64,000 nt of DNA from Nonomuraea typhae (GCF_009760925.1 NZ_VRLV01000008.1:248001-312000); one strand, 5' to 3'. Counted from the stretch's first letter, positions 7,872-16,526 are shown. The notes: a model not told the origin generated them from the letters alone. Translations and numbers: made by a program.

Positions 7872-8931
7872 GACCGAGCGACCCCTCCCCCCGATCCCGC
7901 GCGGACACGAGGTCCACCCCGCCGACCGGGTCGGGGCACCCGCAGGATCCGCGCTTGATCAGGGTGGCCGTCAGCACGACGCGCCGGCCGCCGGAGTCCG
8001 GGTCGCCGATCTTGGCGGCGAGGAGTTCGACGGCGCGGCGGCCGAGGTCCTCGATGGGCTGGCGCATGGTGGTCAGGGCGGGGACGGTGTAGGAGGAGGC
8101 GGCGATGCCGTCGAAGGAGCACAGGGCCACGTCCCCGGGGACGGTGAGGCCCAGTTCGGCGGCGGCGCGCATGACGCCGATGGCCTGCTCGTCGCTGGTG
8201 ACGAACAACGCGGTCGGGCGGTCTTCCGCGGCCAGGAGGGCGCGGCCGCTGAGGTAGCCCTGGCGGCGGCCGAAGGGCCCGTGGGCCAGCGGCATCGCGG
8301 ATGGGTCCAGCCCGGCCTCGGTCAGCGCGCGGGACCAGCCGGCGACGCGGTCGACGGTGGGGTGGATGTCCTCGGGCCCGGCCACGCAGCCGATGCGCCG
8401 CCTGCCGTGGGAGAGCAGGTGGCGGGTGGCCTCGTGGGCGCCGCCTTCGTTGTCGAGCAGCAGGTGGCTGGCGGGGGTGTCGTCGAGCGCGCGGTCGAGG
8501 ACGATGCAGGGCACGCCGGAGGCGGCGAGCTGGGAGCGCCAGGTGCGCGGGCCGTGGGCGGGAATCAGGATCAGCCCGTCCACCTGGCGGTCGATCAGGG
8601 TGCGCACGTAGGCGGCTTCGCGCTCGTCGTCGTCCATGGCGTTGCCGAGCAGCAGGGTGAGGCCGTGGGCGAAGGCGACGTCCTCGATCTCGCGGGCGAG
8701 TTCGGCGAAGAAGGGGTTGGCGTTGTCGGGGACGACGAGGCCGATCGTGTGCGTGCGGCTGGTGCGCAGCGAGCGGGCCACGACGTTGGGCCGGTAGCCC
8801 AGTTCGTCGATCGCGCGCAGCACCCGTTCGCGGGTGTGCGGGGCGACGTTGCGCGGCCCGTTGTTGAGCACGTAGCTGACGACGGCCTCTGAGGTGCCGG
8901 CCAGTCGTGCCACATCACGGCGTGTGACCAC
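7861..8931 (-). CDS. LacI-family repressor of the sugar operon
   Basis: 356 residues from GTG 8931, which follows the ribosome site GAAGGA by about 9 bases; a longer frame from GTG 9006 would place its start inside an operator-like site. The N terminus VVTRRDVARLAGTSEAVVSYVLNNG is the LacI helix-turn-helix with hinge helix, followed by a sugar-binding core with VGLVVPDNANPFFAELA-like and ALFVTSDEQAIG motifs. The C terminus carries the GSCGCP element common in actinobacterial LacI proteins. It is the first gene of the operon and probably represses it, and itself, through the two sites at 8954-8969 and 8999-9014. Confidence 0.9.
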   Translation of the reverse strand: MVTRRDVARLAGTSEAVVSYVLNNGPRNVAPHTRERVLRAIDELGYRPNVVARSLRTSRTHTIGLVVPDNANPFFAELAREIEDVAFAHGLTLLLGNAMDDDEREAAYVRTLIDRQVDGLILIPAHGPRTWRSQLAASGVPCIVLDRALDDTPASHLLLDNEGGAHEATRHLLSHGRRRIGCVAGPEDIHPTVDRVAGWSRALTEAGLDPSAMPLAHGPFGRRQGYLSGRALLAAEDRPTALFVTSDEQAIGVMRAAAELGLTVPGDVALCSFDGIAASSYTVPALTTMRQPIEDLGRRAVELLAAKIGDPDSGGRRVVLTATLIKRGSCGCPDPVGGVDLVSARDRGEGSLGHAS

Positions 8932-8953
8932 TGCGGATTGTCCTTCGGATCGA

Positions 8954-8969
8954 ATCAACTCGTGTTGAT
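8954..8969. promoter_or_regulatory. LacI-type operator, proximal site
   Basis: A perfect 6-4-6 palindrome, ATCAAC-TCGT-GTTGAT, 23 bp upstream of the LacI start. It shares the core CAAC-N-CGTGT-N-GAT with the second site 45 bp away. Binding by the adjacent LacI protein is inferred from position and symmetry. Confidence 0.6.
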
Positions 8970-8998
8970 GGGCAGTTTGCGACTCCGTCCCGCAGGAT

Positions 8999-9014
8999 TG
9001 CAACACGTGTAGAT
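8999..9014. promoter_or_regulatory. LacI-type operator, distal site
   Basis: TGCAACACGTGTAGAT, an imperfect copy of the proximal operator with the same CAAC-N-CGTGT-N-GAT core and centred on ACACGTGT. It lies between the divergent lacI operon and the FAD oxidase gene, so it could control both. Confidence 0.55.
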
Positions 9015-9103
9015 AGGCCGTTACCCAGGCGTTATGCCATCAACCCAATGAAGGTGATGCAGTCGTAACCAACCGGTCGGCCGCCGGAGCCGTCACACGA
9101 CAT

Positions 9104-10495
9104 GTGAACCGTCGCGACTTTCTGGGCGCCGCCGCGCTCATCCCCCTGGCCCCGGCAATGAGCGCACCGGCTATGAGGGCACCGGCTAGGAGCGCACCCG
9201 ACTGGCAGGGGTTGCGCCGATCGCTCAAGGGCACGCTGGTGCGCCCGGGAGAGGCGGCCTACGACCGCTCGCGACGGCTGTTCAACCCCGCCTTCGACCG
9301 CGTACGGCCGAACGGCCTGGCCTACTGTGAGACCGCGCAGGACGTGGCCGCCTGCCTGGCCTTCGCCCGCAGGTCCGGCCTGCCGGTCACCGCGCGATCG
9401 GGCGGTCACTCCTACGCGGGCTGGTCCACCGGCACCGGCCTGGTGATCGACCTGTCGCGGATGAACGGCGTGGCCTATCGGTCCGGCACGGCCACCATCG
9501 GCTCGGGCGCCCGGCTCATGGACGTCTACACGAAGCTGGCCGGGTACGGCGTGAGCATCCCGGCCGGGTCGTGCCCCACCGTCGGCGTGGGCGGGCTGGC
9601 GCTGGGCGGCGGCATCGGGGCGGTGTCGAGGAAGTACGGGCTGACCTGCGACCGGCTGGTGTCGGTGCAGGTGGTGACCGCCGACGGGCGGGTGCTGGAC
9701 TGCGACGCGACCCGGCACCCGGCGCTGTTCTGGGCCTGCAGGGGCGGTGGCGGCGGCAACTTCGGGGTGGCCACCTCCTTCACCTTCCGCACCCATCGGG
9801 CCCACGAGCTCGCCCACTTCTACCTGCGCTGGCCGTGGGCCAAGGCGGCAGCGGCGGTGGCCGCGTGGCAGGACTGGGCGCCCGGCGCGCCGGACGAGCT
9901 GTGGTCCTCGCTGCACCTGCTCCGCGACCGGTCGGGGCTGTCGGTGCAGCTCGCGGGGACGTACCTGGGCGACCTGGCGGGGCTCAACCGGCTCCTGGGA
10001 AAGCTCACGAAGAGGGTACGGCCGGCCTCGCGCGTCGCCCGGGTGGTGCCGTATCTGACCGCGATGCAGATCATGGCGGGCGGCCCCGGGCTGCGCACCA
10101 CGTTCTCGGCCAAGTCGCACATGGCCTATCGCAAGCTCCCGGCCGCCGGGATCGCCGCGCTGGTCGCGGGCGTGGCCAGGCCGGGACGGCACGCCGTACT
10201 GCTGGACGCGCTCGGCGGGGCGGTCGGGCGGGTCGGCGCCCGCGACACCGCCTTCCCGCACCGGGCGGCGCTCTACAGCGTCCAGTACTACGCCGACGGC
10301 ACCTCGCGCACCTGGCTGCGGGGCGTCCACGGTGAGCTGCGCGCCTTCTTCGGCGACCACGCCTACGTCAACTACATCGATCCCGACCTGCGCGAGTGGC
10401 GCTCGGCCTACTACGGGCAGAACGCCGCCCGGCTGGCCGAGGTGAAGGCCGCCTATGACCCGGGGCGGGTATTTCGGTTGCCTCAGGGCGTCTAG
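9104..10495 (+). CDS. Berberine-bridge-type FAD-linked oxidase, Tat-exported
   Basis: 463 residues from GTG 9104. The N terminus NRRDFLGAAALIPLAPA resembles a Tat signal, so export of the folded flavoprotein is likely. The FAD_binding_4 domain has RSGGHSYAGW, whose His is the usual 8-alpha-N-histidyl FAD attachment, and AGSCPTVGVGG, whose Cys matches the second (6-S-cysteinyl) attachment of berberine-bridge-type oxidases. The C terminus has the BBE signature NYIDPDLREWRSAYYGQN. These enzymes oxidise carbohydrates, alcohols or secondary metabolites with O2. The gene diverges from the sugar lacI operon, so a sugar substrate is plausible. A short Ala/Pro/Met repeat (SAPAMRAPARSAP) follows the signal. 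Confidence 0.88.
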   Translation: MNRRDFLGAAALIPLAPAMSAPAMRAPARSAPDWQGLRRSLKGTLVRPGEAAYDRSRRLFNPAFDRVRPNGLAYCETAQDVAACLAFARRSGLPVTARSGGHSYAGWSTGTGLVIDLSRMNGVAYRSGTATIGSGARLMDVYTKLAGYGVSIPAGSCPTVGVGGLALGGGIGAVSRKYGLTCDRLVSVQVVTADGRVLDCDATRHPALFWACRGGGGGNFGVATSFTFRTHRAHELAHFYLRWPWAKAAAAVAAWQDWAPGAPDELWSSLHLLRDRSGLSVQLAGTYLGDLAGLNRLLGKLTKRVRPASRVARVVPYLTAMQIMAGGPGLRTTFSAKSHMAYRKLPAAGIAALVAGVARPGRHAVLLDALGGAVGRVGARDTAFPHRAALYSVQYYADGTSRTWLRGVHGELRAFFGDHAYVNYIDPDLREWRSAYYGQNAARLAEVKAAYDPGRVFRLPQGV

Positions 10496-10513
10496 CTGCC
10501 GTAAACCTGCTGC

Positions 10514-11146
10514 ATGCGTCACTGGCCCCTGTTCAGGTTGTCCGTCACCACCCCGCGGCTCCAGCTGCGCCTGCCTACGCTCCCGGAGCTGGACGAGCTC
10601 GGCGACCGGGCCGCCGAGGGAGTGCACGAGGAGGGATTCATGCCGTTCATGGTCCCGTGGACGGCCACCTCCCCCGAGCAGCGCGCCAGGAACACCGTGG
10701 CCTACCACTTCAAGTGCTGGGGCGAGTCGACCGCGGAGAACTGGACGGCCAGCTTCGTGGTCGTCTACAACGGCATGGTCATCGGCACGCAGGAGCTGGC
10801 CGCCCGTGACTTCGCGGTCCGCCGGGAGGTGGTGACCGGCTCCTGGCTGGGCCGCCGCTTCCAGGGCAAGGGGTTCGGCACGGAGATGCGCCGGGCTGTG
10901 CTGCACCTGGCCTTCGAAGGGCTGGGCGCGCACTGGGCCGTCACGAGCGCCTTCGAGGACAACCGGTCGTCGCTCGGCGTCACCAGGAAGCTCGGCTACC
11001 GGGAGGACGGCAGGGATCTCAGCAACCGCGAGGGCAAGCCGGTCTTCACCCTGCGCTTCCGGATGAGCCGGGAGAACTTCAAGCCGGAGGACGGCTACGC
11101 GATCAGCGGGCTGGAGCCGTGCCTGCCGCATCTGGGAGCGCGCTGA
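10514..11146 (+). CDS. GNAT-family N-acetyltransferase (RimJ/RimL-like)
   Basis: 210 residues with the RimJ/RimL layout: an N-terminal TPRLQLRLPTLPELDEL segment, a central beta sheet, and the acetyl-CoA pyrophosphate loop RRFQGKGFGTEMRRA (motif A, Q/RxxGxG/A). The late segment SAFEDNRSSLGVTRKLGY is the motif B region of this subfamily. It would acetylate an amino group on a protein N terminus or small molecule. It starts 18 bp after the oxidase gene and its 3' end overlaps the convergent AraC-type gene by 44 bp. Confidence 0.85.
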   Translation: MRHWPLFRLSVTTPRLQLRLPTLPELDELGDRAAEGVHEEGFMPFMVPWTATSPEQRARNTVAYHFKCWGESTAENWTASFVVVYNGMVIGTQELAARDFAVRREVVTGSWLGRRFQGKGFGTEMRRAVLHLAFEGLGAHWAVTSAFEDNRSSLGVTRKLGYREDGRDLSNREGKPVFTLRFRMSRENFKPEDGYAISGLEPCLPHLGAR

Positions 11147-12080
11147 GGGTCGGCAGCCGGCACGTCTCGCGGCGGAACTTGCCGGGGGCCAGGCCGTACT
11201 CCCGCTTGAAGGCGTTGGCGAAGGCGAACTCCGAGCTGTAGCCGACGCGGGCGGCGATCTCGCCCAGCGGCGCGTCGGATTCGCGCAGCAGGTGGGCGGC
11301 GCTGCCCAGCCGCCACCACGTGAGGTAGCCCAGCGGCGGCTGGCCGACGAGCTGGGTGAAGCGGCGGGAGAAGGCGGCGCGCGACAGGCCGGCCACGCGG
11401 CCGAGCGACTCGACGGTCCAGGGGCGGGCGGGGTCGCGGTGGATGGCGTCCAGCGCGGCGCTGATCGACGGGTCGGCCAGGGCCTTGGCCCAGTTGTCGA
11501 CCTTGCAGTGCTCGTCGGAGCCGTCGAACCAGGTGCGCAGGATCATCAGCAGCAGCATGTCGAGCAGGGACGAGACCAGCAGGTCGGACCCGGCGCGGGG
11601 ACGCTCGATCTCGGCGCCGAGCAGCTCGACGGCGGCGCGCAGCTCGGAGTTGTGGCCCATGCGGGCGGGCAGGTGGACCACCTCGGGCAGCGAGCGCAGG
11701 ACCGGGTGCAGCCGGGAGGCGTCGATGCGGTAGCCGCCGCAGACCATCACCGTGCTCGGGCCGTCGCCGCCCCTGACCGCGGTCTCGAACATCACGCGTT
11801 CCTCGTCGGCGTCGCACACGACGGGGCTCTCGGCGCTCTCCGCGGAGTCGGCCAGCACGTAACCGTGGCCGCGCGGGAAGAACACCACGTCCCCGACGCT
11901 CAGCGCGATGGGCTCGCCCTCCGGCGGGAACAACCAGCACGAGCCCTTCAGCACCACCTGGAAGCCCGCCGAACCAGGCGCGTCCGGGAAGCCCTGGCCC
12001 CACGGGGCACGCCATTCGACGCGGGCCGAGTTGGCCCGCCCGATGCGCATGGACGCGACGACATCGCTCAGCAAATCCAC
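11103..12080 (-). CDS. AraC-family regulator with N-terminal cupin
   Basis: 325 residues. Residues ~1-180 form the cupin sensor found in AraC regulators next to quinone or FMN reductases (SCWLFPPEGEPIALSVGDVVFFPRGHGYVLAD). Residues ~210-310 hold the paired helix-turn-helix AraC domain, with the second helix marked by GEIAARVGYSSEFAFANAFKRE. It diverges from the FMN reductase gene with only 77 bp between them, so it probably controls that gene and itself. The last 44 bp overlap the convergent acetyltransferase gene, an unusually long convergent overlap. Confidence 0.88.
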   Translation of the reverse strand: MDLLSDVVASMRIGRANSARVEWRAPWGQGFPDAPGSAGFQVVLKGSCWLFPPEGEPIALSVGDVVFFPRGHGYVLADSAESAESPVVCDADEERVMFETAVRGGDGPSTVMVCGGYRIDASRLHPVLRSLPEVVHLPARMGHNSELRAAVELLGAEIERPRAGSDLLVSSLLDMLLLMILRTWFDGSDEHCKVDNWAKALADPSISAALDAIHRDPARPWTVESLGRVAGLSRAAFSRRFTQLVGQPPLGYLTWWRLGSAAHLLRESDAPLGEIAARVGYSSEFAFANAFKREYGLAPGKFRRETCRLPTLSALPDAAGTAPAR

Positions 12081-12101
12081 ACTGGAAGACTATCGCGTAT
12101 A

Positions 12102-12143
12102 AAAGCCAGATCCTAGAGCATTGTCTGTCTCCCCCCTGGCTTT
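12102..12143. promoter_or_regulatory. Inverted repeat between araC-type gene and FMN reductase
   Basis: AAAGCCAG at 12102-12109 and its perfect complement CTGGCTTT at 12136-12143 flank 26 bases in the short divergent intergenic region. It could be the regulator's binding site or a promoter-region hairpin. Confidence 0.4.
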
Positions 12144-12157
12144 CTACCGTAGGGCGC

Positions 12158-12715
12158 ATGACGAAGATTGGCATCATCATCGGCAGCACCCGTCCCGGCC
12201 GCAACGGCGAGGCCGTCGGCCGCTGGGTGCACGACCTGGCCGTCAAGCGCGGCGACGCCGACTACGACCTGGTGGACCTCAAGGACCAGGACCTGCCGCA
12301 CCTGGACGAGCCCCTGGCGGCGGCCAGCGGCGTCTACAACCACCCGCACACCAAGAGCTGGTCGGAGACGATCGCCGGATACGACGGCTTCGTCTTCGTC
12401 ACGCCCGAGTACAACCGGGGCATGCCGGGCGTGCTGAAGACCGCCATCGACTTCCTGTACGCCGAGTGGAACGACAAGGCCGCCGGCGTGGTCGGCTACG
12501 GCGTCAGCGGCGGCGTGCGCGCGGCCGAGCAACTGCAGCAGGTGCTCGGCCAGCTCAAGGTCGCCACCGTGCAGGCCCATGTGGAGCTGTCGCTGCACAC
12601 GGACTTCGAGAACTTCACCGTCTTCAAGCCGCTGACCCATCAGGAGGACCAGGTCAACGCGATGCTCGACCAGGTGCTCTCCTGGAGCCGGGCGCTGTCG
12701 GCCGTCAGGGTGTGA
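12158..12715 (+). CDS. NADPH-dependent FMN reductase-type flavoprotein
   Basis: 185 residues of the FMN_red (flavodoxin-like) family. The N-terminal MTKIGIIIGSTRPGRNGE holds the FMN phosphate-binding loop GSTRPGRN, and FVTPEYNRGMPGVLKTAIDF is the second flavin-binding element (PEYN). The fold and length match quinone/azo/chromate reductases of the YhdA/ChrR group. It would reduce quinones or other small electrophiles with NAD(P)H. Divergent from a cupin-AraC regulator. The last 11 bp overlap the convergent acetoacetyl-CoA synthetase gene. Confidence 0.92.
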   Translation: MTKIGIIIGSTRPGRNGEAVGRWVHDLAVKRGDADYDLVDLKDQDLPHLDEPLAAASGVYNHPHTKSWSETIAGYDGFVFVTPEYNRGMPGVLKTAIDFLYAEWNDKAAGVVGYGVSGGVRAAEQLQQVLGQLKVATVQAHVELSLHTDFENFTVFKPLTHQEDQVNAMLDQVLSWSRALSAVRV

Positions 12716-14651
12716 AGTGGCGCAGCACCTCGGGGTTGGCCATGGCGTCGGGGTTGGCGGCCTGGTCGACGGGCGTGCCGAGCAGGATCTTGCGCACCGG
12801 CACCTCCAGCTTCTTGCCCGACAGGGTCCGCGGGATGCCCGGCACCTCGCGGATCTCGTTGGGCACGTGCCGGGGTGACAGTTCCTCGCGCAGCGCGCTC
12901 TTGAGCGCCGTCTCCAGCTCCTCGGTGAGCGCGGCCCCTTCGGCCAGCGAGACGTAGAGCAGCAGGCGGCCCTCCTGGCCGAGCTGCCCGGTGTCGATCA
13001 CCAGGCTGTCGGCGATCTCGTCGAAGCGCTCGACCACCCGGTAGAACTCACTGGTCCCCATGCGCACGCCGCCGCGGTTCAGCGTCGAGTCGGAGCGGCC
13101 GTAGATCACGCAGGAGCCGTCCTCGTTGATCTTGATCCAGTCGCCGTGCCGCCACACGCCCGGATAGACGTCGAAGTAGCTGTCGCGGTAGCGCGAGCCG
13201 TCGGGGTCGTTCCAGAACATCACCGGCATCGACGGCATCGGCGAGGTCAGCACCAGTTCGCCCACCTCACCGGTCACCGGCTTGCCCGCCGGGTCGAAGG
13301 AGACGACGGCCGCGCCCAGCGAACGGCACGGGATGATCCCCGCGCGGATCTCGTGCAGCGGCGTGGCCCCGACGAAGCCGGTGCACACGTCCGTGCCGCC
13401 GGAGAACGAGCCCAGCGGCACCCCGGGGACCGTCTCGGCCACCCAGGCGAAGCCCTCGGGCGGCAGGGGCGAGCCGGTCGAGCCGATCCCCCTCAGCCGG
13501 TCGAGGCCGGCCGGCCGTACGCCGGACTTCATGGAGGCGATGATGTACGGCGCGCCGACCCCGAAGTAGGTGACCCCCTCGGCGGCGGCGAGCTGCCACA
13601 GGTCGTCGGGTGCGCCGTCGTAGAGCACCGGGACCGCGCCCACGAGGAGGGCGCCGATGAGGTAGTTCCACATCATCCAGCCGGTGGTGGTGTACCAGAA
13701 GAACACATCCCCTTCCCCGAGGTCCTGGTGGAAGGAGAGCGACTTCAGGTGCTCCAGCACGATGCCGCCGTGCCCGTGCACGATCGGCTTGGGCAGCCCG
13801 GTGGTGCCGCTGGAGTACAGGATCCACAGGGGGTGGCCGAAGGGCACGCGCTCGAACTCCAGCGGCCCCTCCTCGGCGCGCAGCCCCTCCCAGCCGATCA
13901 CCTCGCCCGCCGGGACCGCCTGGGCGTGCCCGGGGGCGGGCTCGGCCTGCTGGGGCGGGCGGCCTTCCTCGGCCGCGGTCAGGTAGGGGATCCACACGGT
14001 CGCGCGCAGCGAGGGCAGCGCGCCGGAGATCTCGGCGACCGCGGCGGAGCGGTCGAAGCTCTTGCCGTTGTAGGCGTAGCCGTCCACGGCGATGAGCACC
14101 TTGGGCTCGATCTGCCGGAAGCGGTCGACGATGCTGGGCACGCCGAAGTCGGGCGATCCGGCCGACCAGATCGCGCCCAGGGAGGCGGTGGCCAGGAAGG
14201 CGATGAGCGCCTGCGGGATGTTGGGCAGGTATCCGGCGACCCGGTCGCCGCGGCCCACGCCCAGCCGGGCCAGGCCCGCGCGCACGCGCGCGACCTCCGA
14301 GCGCAGCTCGTCGTAGGTCAGCTCCTGGCGGGCGCCGTCCTCGGAGACGAAGACGACCGCGGTGCCGTCGCCCCGCTTGAGGGCGTTTTCCGCATAGTTC
14401 AGCGTCGCGCCGGTGAACCATTCGGCGCCGGGCATCGTCCCATCGAGGACGGGCCCGTCACCACGCTCACCGACCACGCCGAAGTAGTCCCAGATCGACT
14501 CCCAGAACTCCGCCGGACTGTCGACGGACCACTGCCACACGTCCTCGTACCGTGCGCCGATGCGCCCCTGCGCGCGCAGGTAGGCGGTCAGCTTGGCCCG
14601 CCCGATCACCTCGGCGGTCGGCTCCCAGACAAGTGCACCTTCGTCAACCAT
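12705..14651 (-). CDS. Acetoacetyl-CoA synthetase (acetoacetate-CoA ligase)
   Basis: 648 residues, the usual length for AacS-type ligases. ATG 14651 is preceded by AGGA and gives the expected N terminus; a longer frame adds 17 residues without support. It has the ANL adenylation signatures: the P-loop LYSSGTTGLPKPIVHGHGG, the GSTGSPLPPEGF region, the hinge GRSDSTLNRGGVRMG and the catalytic Lys in RTLSGKKLEVPVRKIL. It activates acetoacetate to acetoacetyl-CoA using ATP, salvaging ketone bodies into acyl-CoA or polyketide/PHB precursors. It appears monocistronic. Confidence 0.92.
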   Translation of the reverse strand: MVDEGALVWEPTAEVIGRAKLTAYLRAQGRIGARYEDVWQWSVDSPAEFWESIWDYFGVVGERGDGPVLDGTMPGAEWFTGATLNYAENALKRGDGTAVVFVSEDGARQELTYDELRSEVARVRAGLARLGVGRGDRVAGYLPNIPQALIAFLATASLGAIWSAGSPDFGVPSIVDRFRQIEPKVLIAVDGYAYNGKSFDRSAAVAEISGALPSLRATVWIPYLTAAEEGRPPQQAEPAPGHAQAVPAGEVIGWEGLRAEEGPLEFERVPFGHPLWILYSSGTTGLPKPIVHGHGGIVLEHLKSLSFHQDLGEGDVFFWYTTTGWMMWNYLIGALLVGAVPVLYDGAPDDLWQLAAAEGVTYFGVGAPYIIASMKSGVRPAGLDRLRGIGSTGSPLPPEGFAWVAETVPGVPLGSFSGGTDVCTGFVGATPLHEIRAGIIPCRSLGAAVVSFDPAGKPVTGEVGELVLTSPMPSMPVMFWNDPDGSRYRDSYFDVYPGVWRHGDWIKINEDGSCVIYGRSDSTLNRGGVRMGTSEFYRVVERFDEIADSLVIDTGQLGQEGRLLLYVSLAEGAALTEELETALKSALREELSPRHVPNEIREVPGIPRTLSGKKLEVPVRKILLGTPVDQAANPDAMANPEVLRHFTP

Positions 14652-14708
14652 GCGCCCATCCTGTCGTTCACCTGGTGGAAAGTCACACGCGACCGCCCAC
14701 ATATCCCG

Positions 14709-15566
14709 CTACCGTCTCAGGTGGTCCACCGCCATATGCGCCGCCGTGCCGATGACCGCGTCGGCCCTGGGCTGGTTGACCGCGGGGCTGAACGATCGGG
14801 TGAAGACAGCCACGGCGTAGCGACCGCCGTCGGGGTACTCCACTACCCCGGCTTCGTTGCGAATAGTCGGCAATGTTCCGGTCTTTCCGCTGACATCCAC
14901 GTCGTCGTACGGGAAGCCCGCCGCCAGCCGGTGCGGCCACACCTGGAGCCCGAACACCTCGCGCATCCACGCGCACAGCTCCGGCGAGGCCGCCTCGTCC
15001 CGCCAGATCATCGCGAACAACCGGGTCAGCTCCCGCGGCGTGCCGCTGTTGGTGTGCTCGGGGTCGAGCGCCCGCATCCTGGCCAGCTCGTCGAGGTCCT
15101 GGAACGGCCAGGGATGCCCGGCGTCCTCGTCCAGGCTGTCCAGCATCTGCGCGCCGCTCATCGGCACCCGCGTGCCCGTCAGCCCGAACCCAGCCAGCAT
15201 GGCGTTGACCGTGTCGAGCCCCACCCGCTCGACCAGCACGTCCGCCGAGGCGTTGTCGCTGACCGCGATCATCAGGTACGCCAGGTCGCGCAGCGAGATC
15301 GTCACCTCGTCGCGCATGGCCGAGAGCCCGGTGGGCCCCGACGTCCGCCCGGCGACCGGCACCCGCACCAGCTCACCGAGATCGAGGCTCCCTTGGTCGG
15401 CCTGCCGGCACAGCGCCACGAGCAGCGGCACCTTGAACACCGAGGCGATCGGCCTGGCCGCGTCCGGCTGGTAGCCGCACTCGCGCCCGCTGTCGATGTC
15501 GACCGCGTGCAGCCATCCCTCGACGCCGGCGGCGGCGAAGACCTCGCCCAGCTCGATCGTGCTCAT
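14709..15566 (-). CDS. Class A beta-lactamase-like serine hydrolase, no signal peptide
   Basis: 285 residues from ATG 15566, whose ATG overlaps the stop of the LysR gene (ATGA). It has the class A motifs in order: S42-VF-K45, S103-DN and K228-TG. The omega loop is not canonical: the SGTPREL segment matches the TTP region, but a clear ExxLN motif is missing; E160 is at the right distance without the Asn. There is no signal peptide or lipobox, so the product as called would stay in the cytoplasm, odd for a beta-lactamase. It may be a resistance enzyme with reduced hydrolysis, a beta-lactam binder or a serine hydrolase of another substrate. Translational coupling to lysR and divergence from a PBP gene suggest a beta-lactam or cell-wall role. 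Confidence 0.8.
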   Translation of the reverse strand: MSTIELGEVFAAAGVEGWLHAVDIDSGRECGYQPDAARPIASVFKVPLLVALCRQADQGSLDLGELVRVPVAGRTSGPTGLSAMRDEVTISLRDLAYLMIAVSDNASADVLVERVGLDTVNAMLAGFGLTGTRVPMSGAQMLDSLDEDAGHPWPFQDLDELARMRALDPEHTNSGTPRELTRLFAMIWRDEAASPELCAWMREVFGLQVWPHRLAAGFPYDDVDVSGKTGTLPTIRNEAGVVEYPDGGRYAVAVFTRSFSPAVNQPRADAVIGTAAHMAVDHLRR

Positions 15567-16480
15567 GCCAGCGCCCCCGGCCTGCGGCTGACCCGCCGCG
15601 CCGGGGCCGAGCTGCGTTCCGCCATCCCGGCGCTCTCCTTCAGTGTTCGTACGGCTGCCGCCGAGAAGCCGGCCACGATCTCCGAGCCCACCCGCCAGGC
15701 GGTCGAGATCCGGCAGGCCAGCGGCGCCCCGATGAGCGGCCGCCAGACGAGTCCCGGCGCCGCCAGCCGGGGCCCGAACGCGACCGCCGCACCGGCCATG
15801 ACCAGTCCGAGCCCGGACCCTTCGTGCACCACCGCGGGAACGTACCCCCGCTGACGGCATTCCGCCAACATCTCGGCGTGCATCCCGGGCTCGCCCTCCT
15901 TGGGTGGCATCAGCAGCTCTCGCCCGGCCAGGTCGGCCAGGTGCACCTCGGCTCGGGCGGCCAGGTCGTCACCGTCGGCCAGCAGGACGCCCTGCTCCTG
16001 GATGAGCATCTGGCCGAAGGTGAGTCCGGGCGCGGTGACCGGGTGGCGCACTATACCGACGTCGATCGTGCCGCCGGCCAGCGCGGTCACCTGATCGGCG
16101 GTCCAGATCTCGGCGGGCGCCAGCCGTACCTCGGGGTGGCTGTCGCGGAAGCCGGCGACGAGGGCGGCGATGACCGCGGGGGCCAGGTCGGGCGGGACGC
16201 CCACCTTGAGCGCGGTCCCTTCGCCGTGCCTGGCCAGCTCGCGCAGCCGCTCGACGCGGGCGACGATCTCGCGGGCCTCGCCGAGCAGGAGGCGACCGGC
16301 CTCGGTGAGGCGGACCTGGCGGGCGGAGCGGTCGAACAGGCGCACGCCGAGCTCTTCCTCCAGGCGCTTGATGCGCTGGCTGAGCGGCGGCTGGGCCATG
16401 CCGAGGCGGATGGCGGCGTTGCCGAAGTGAAGTTCCTCCGCGACCACGGTGAAGTAGTGGAGATGCCGGACAAGGTCCAT
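15563..16480 (-). CDS. LysR-type regulator upstream of the beta-lactamase-like gene
   Basis: 305 residues. The N-terminal winged helix-turn-helix LHYFTVVAEELHFGNAAIRLG-MAQPPLSQRIKRLEEELG is typical of LysR, and residues ~90-290 form the effector domain (LKVGVPPDLAPAVIAALVAGF). It is the first gene of a two-gene operon with the beta-lactamase-like gene (4-bp overlap) and diverges from a penicillin-binding protein gene across ~110 bp containing three ATATCC repeats. This recalls the ampR-ampC logic, but the regulated genes are inferred from position only. Confidence 0.9.
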   Translation of the reverse strand: MDLVRHLHYFTVVAEELHFGNAAIRLGMAQPPLSQRIKRLEEELGVRLFDRSARQVRLTEAGRLLLGEAREIVARVERLRELARHGEGTALKVGVPPDLAPAVIAALVAGFRDSHPEVRLAPAEIWTADQVTALAGGTIDVGIVRHPVTAPGLTFGQMLIQEQGVLLADGDDLAARAEVHLADLAGRELLMPPKEGEPGMHAEMLAECRQRGYVPAVVHEGSGLGLVMAGAAVAFGPRLAAPGLVWRPLIGAPLACRISTAWRVGSEIVAGFSAAAVRTLKESAGMAERSSAPARRVSRRPGALA

Positions 16481-16491
16481 GGCCAGCCATG

Positions 16492-16526
16492 ATATCCAGA
16501 TTTATATCCTGACGAGGCTTATATCC
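16492..16526. promoter_or_regulatory. Three ATATCC repeats between lysR and the PBP gene
   Basis: ATATCC occurs at 16492-16497, 16504-16509 and 16521-16526. The first two also build an inverted GATAT/ATATC pair (16491-16495 and 16504-16508). This AT-rich block, unlike its surroundings, is the likely LysR site and divergent promoter region. Confidence 0.5.

Noticed and set aside
8932..9006. Extended LacI N terminus starting at GTG 9006
   Set aside because: The added residues show no HTH homology, the start lies in an operator-like site, and GTG 8931 has a good ribosome site right before the HTH.
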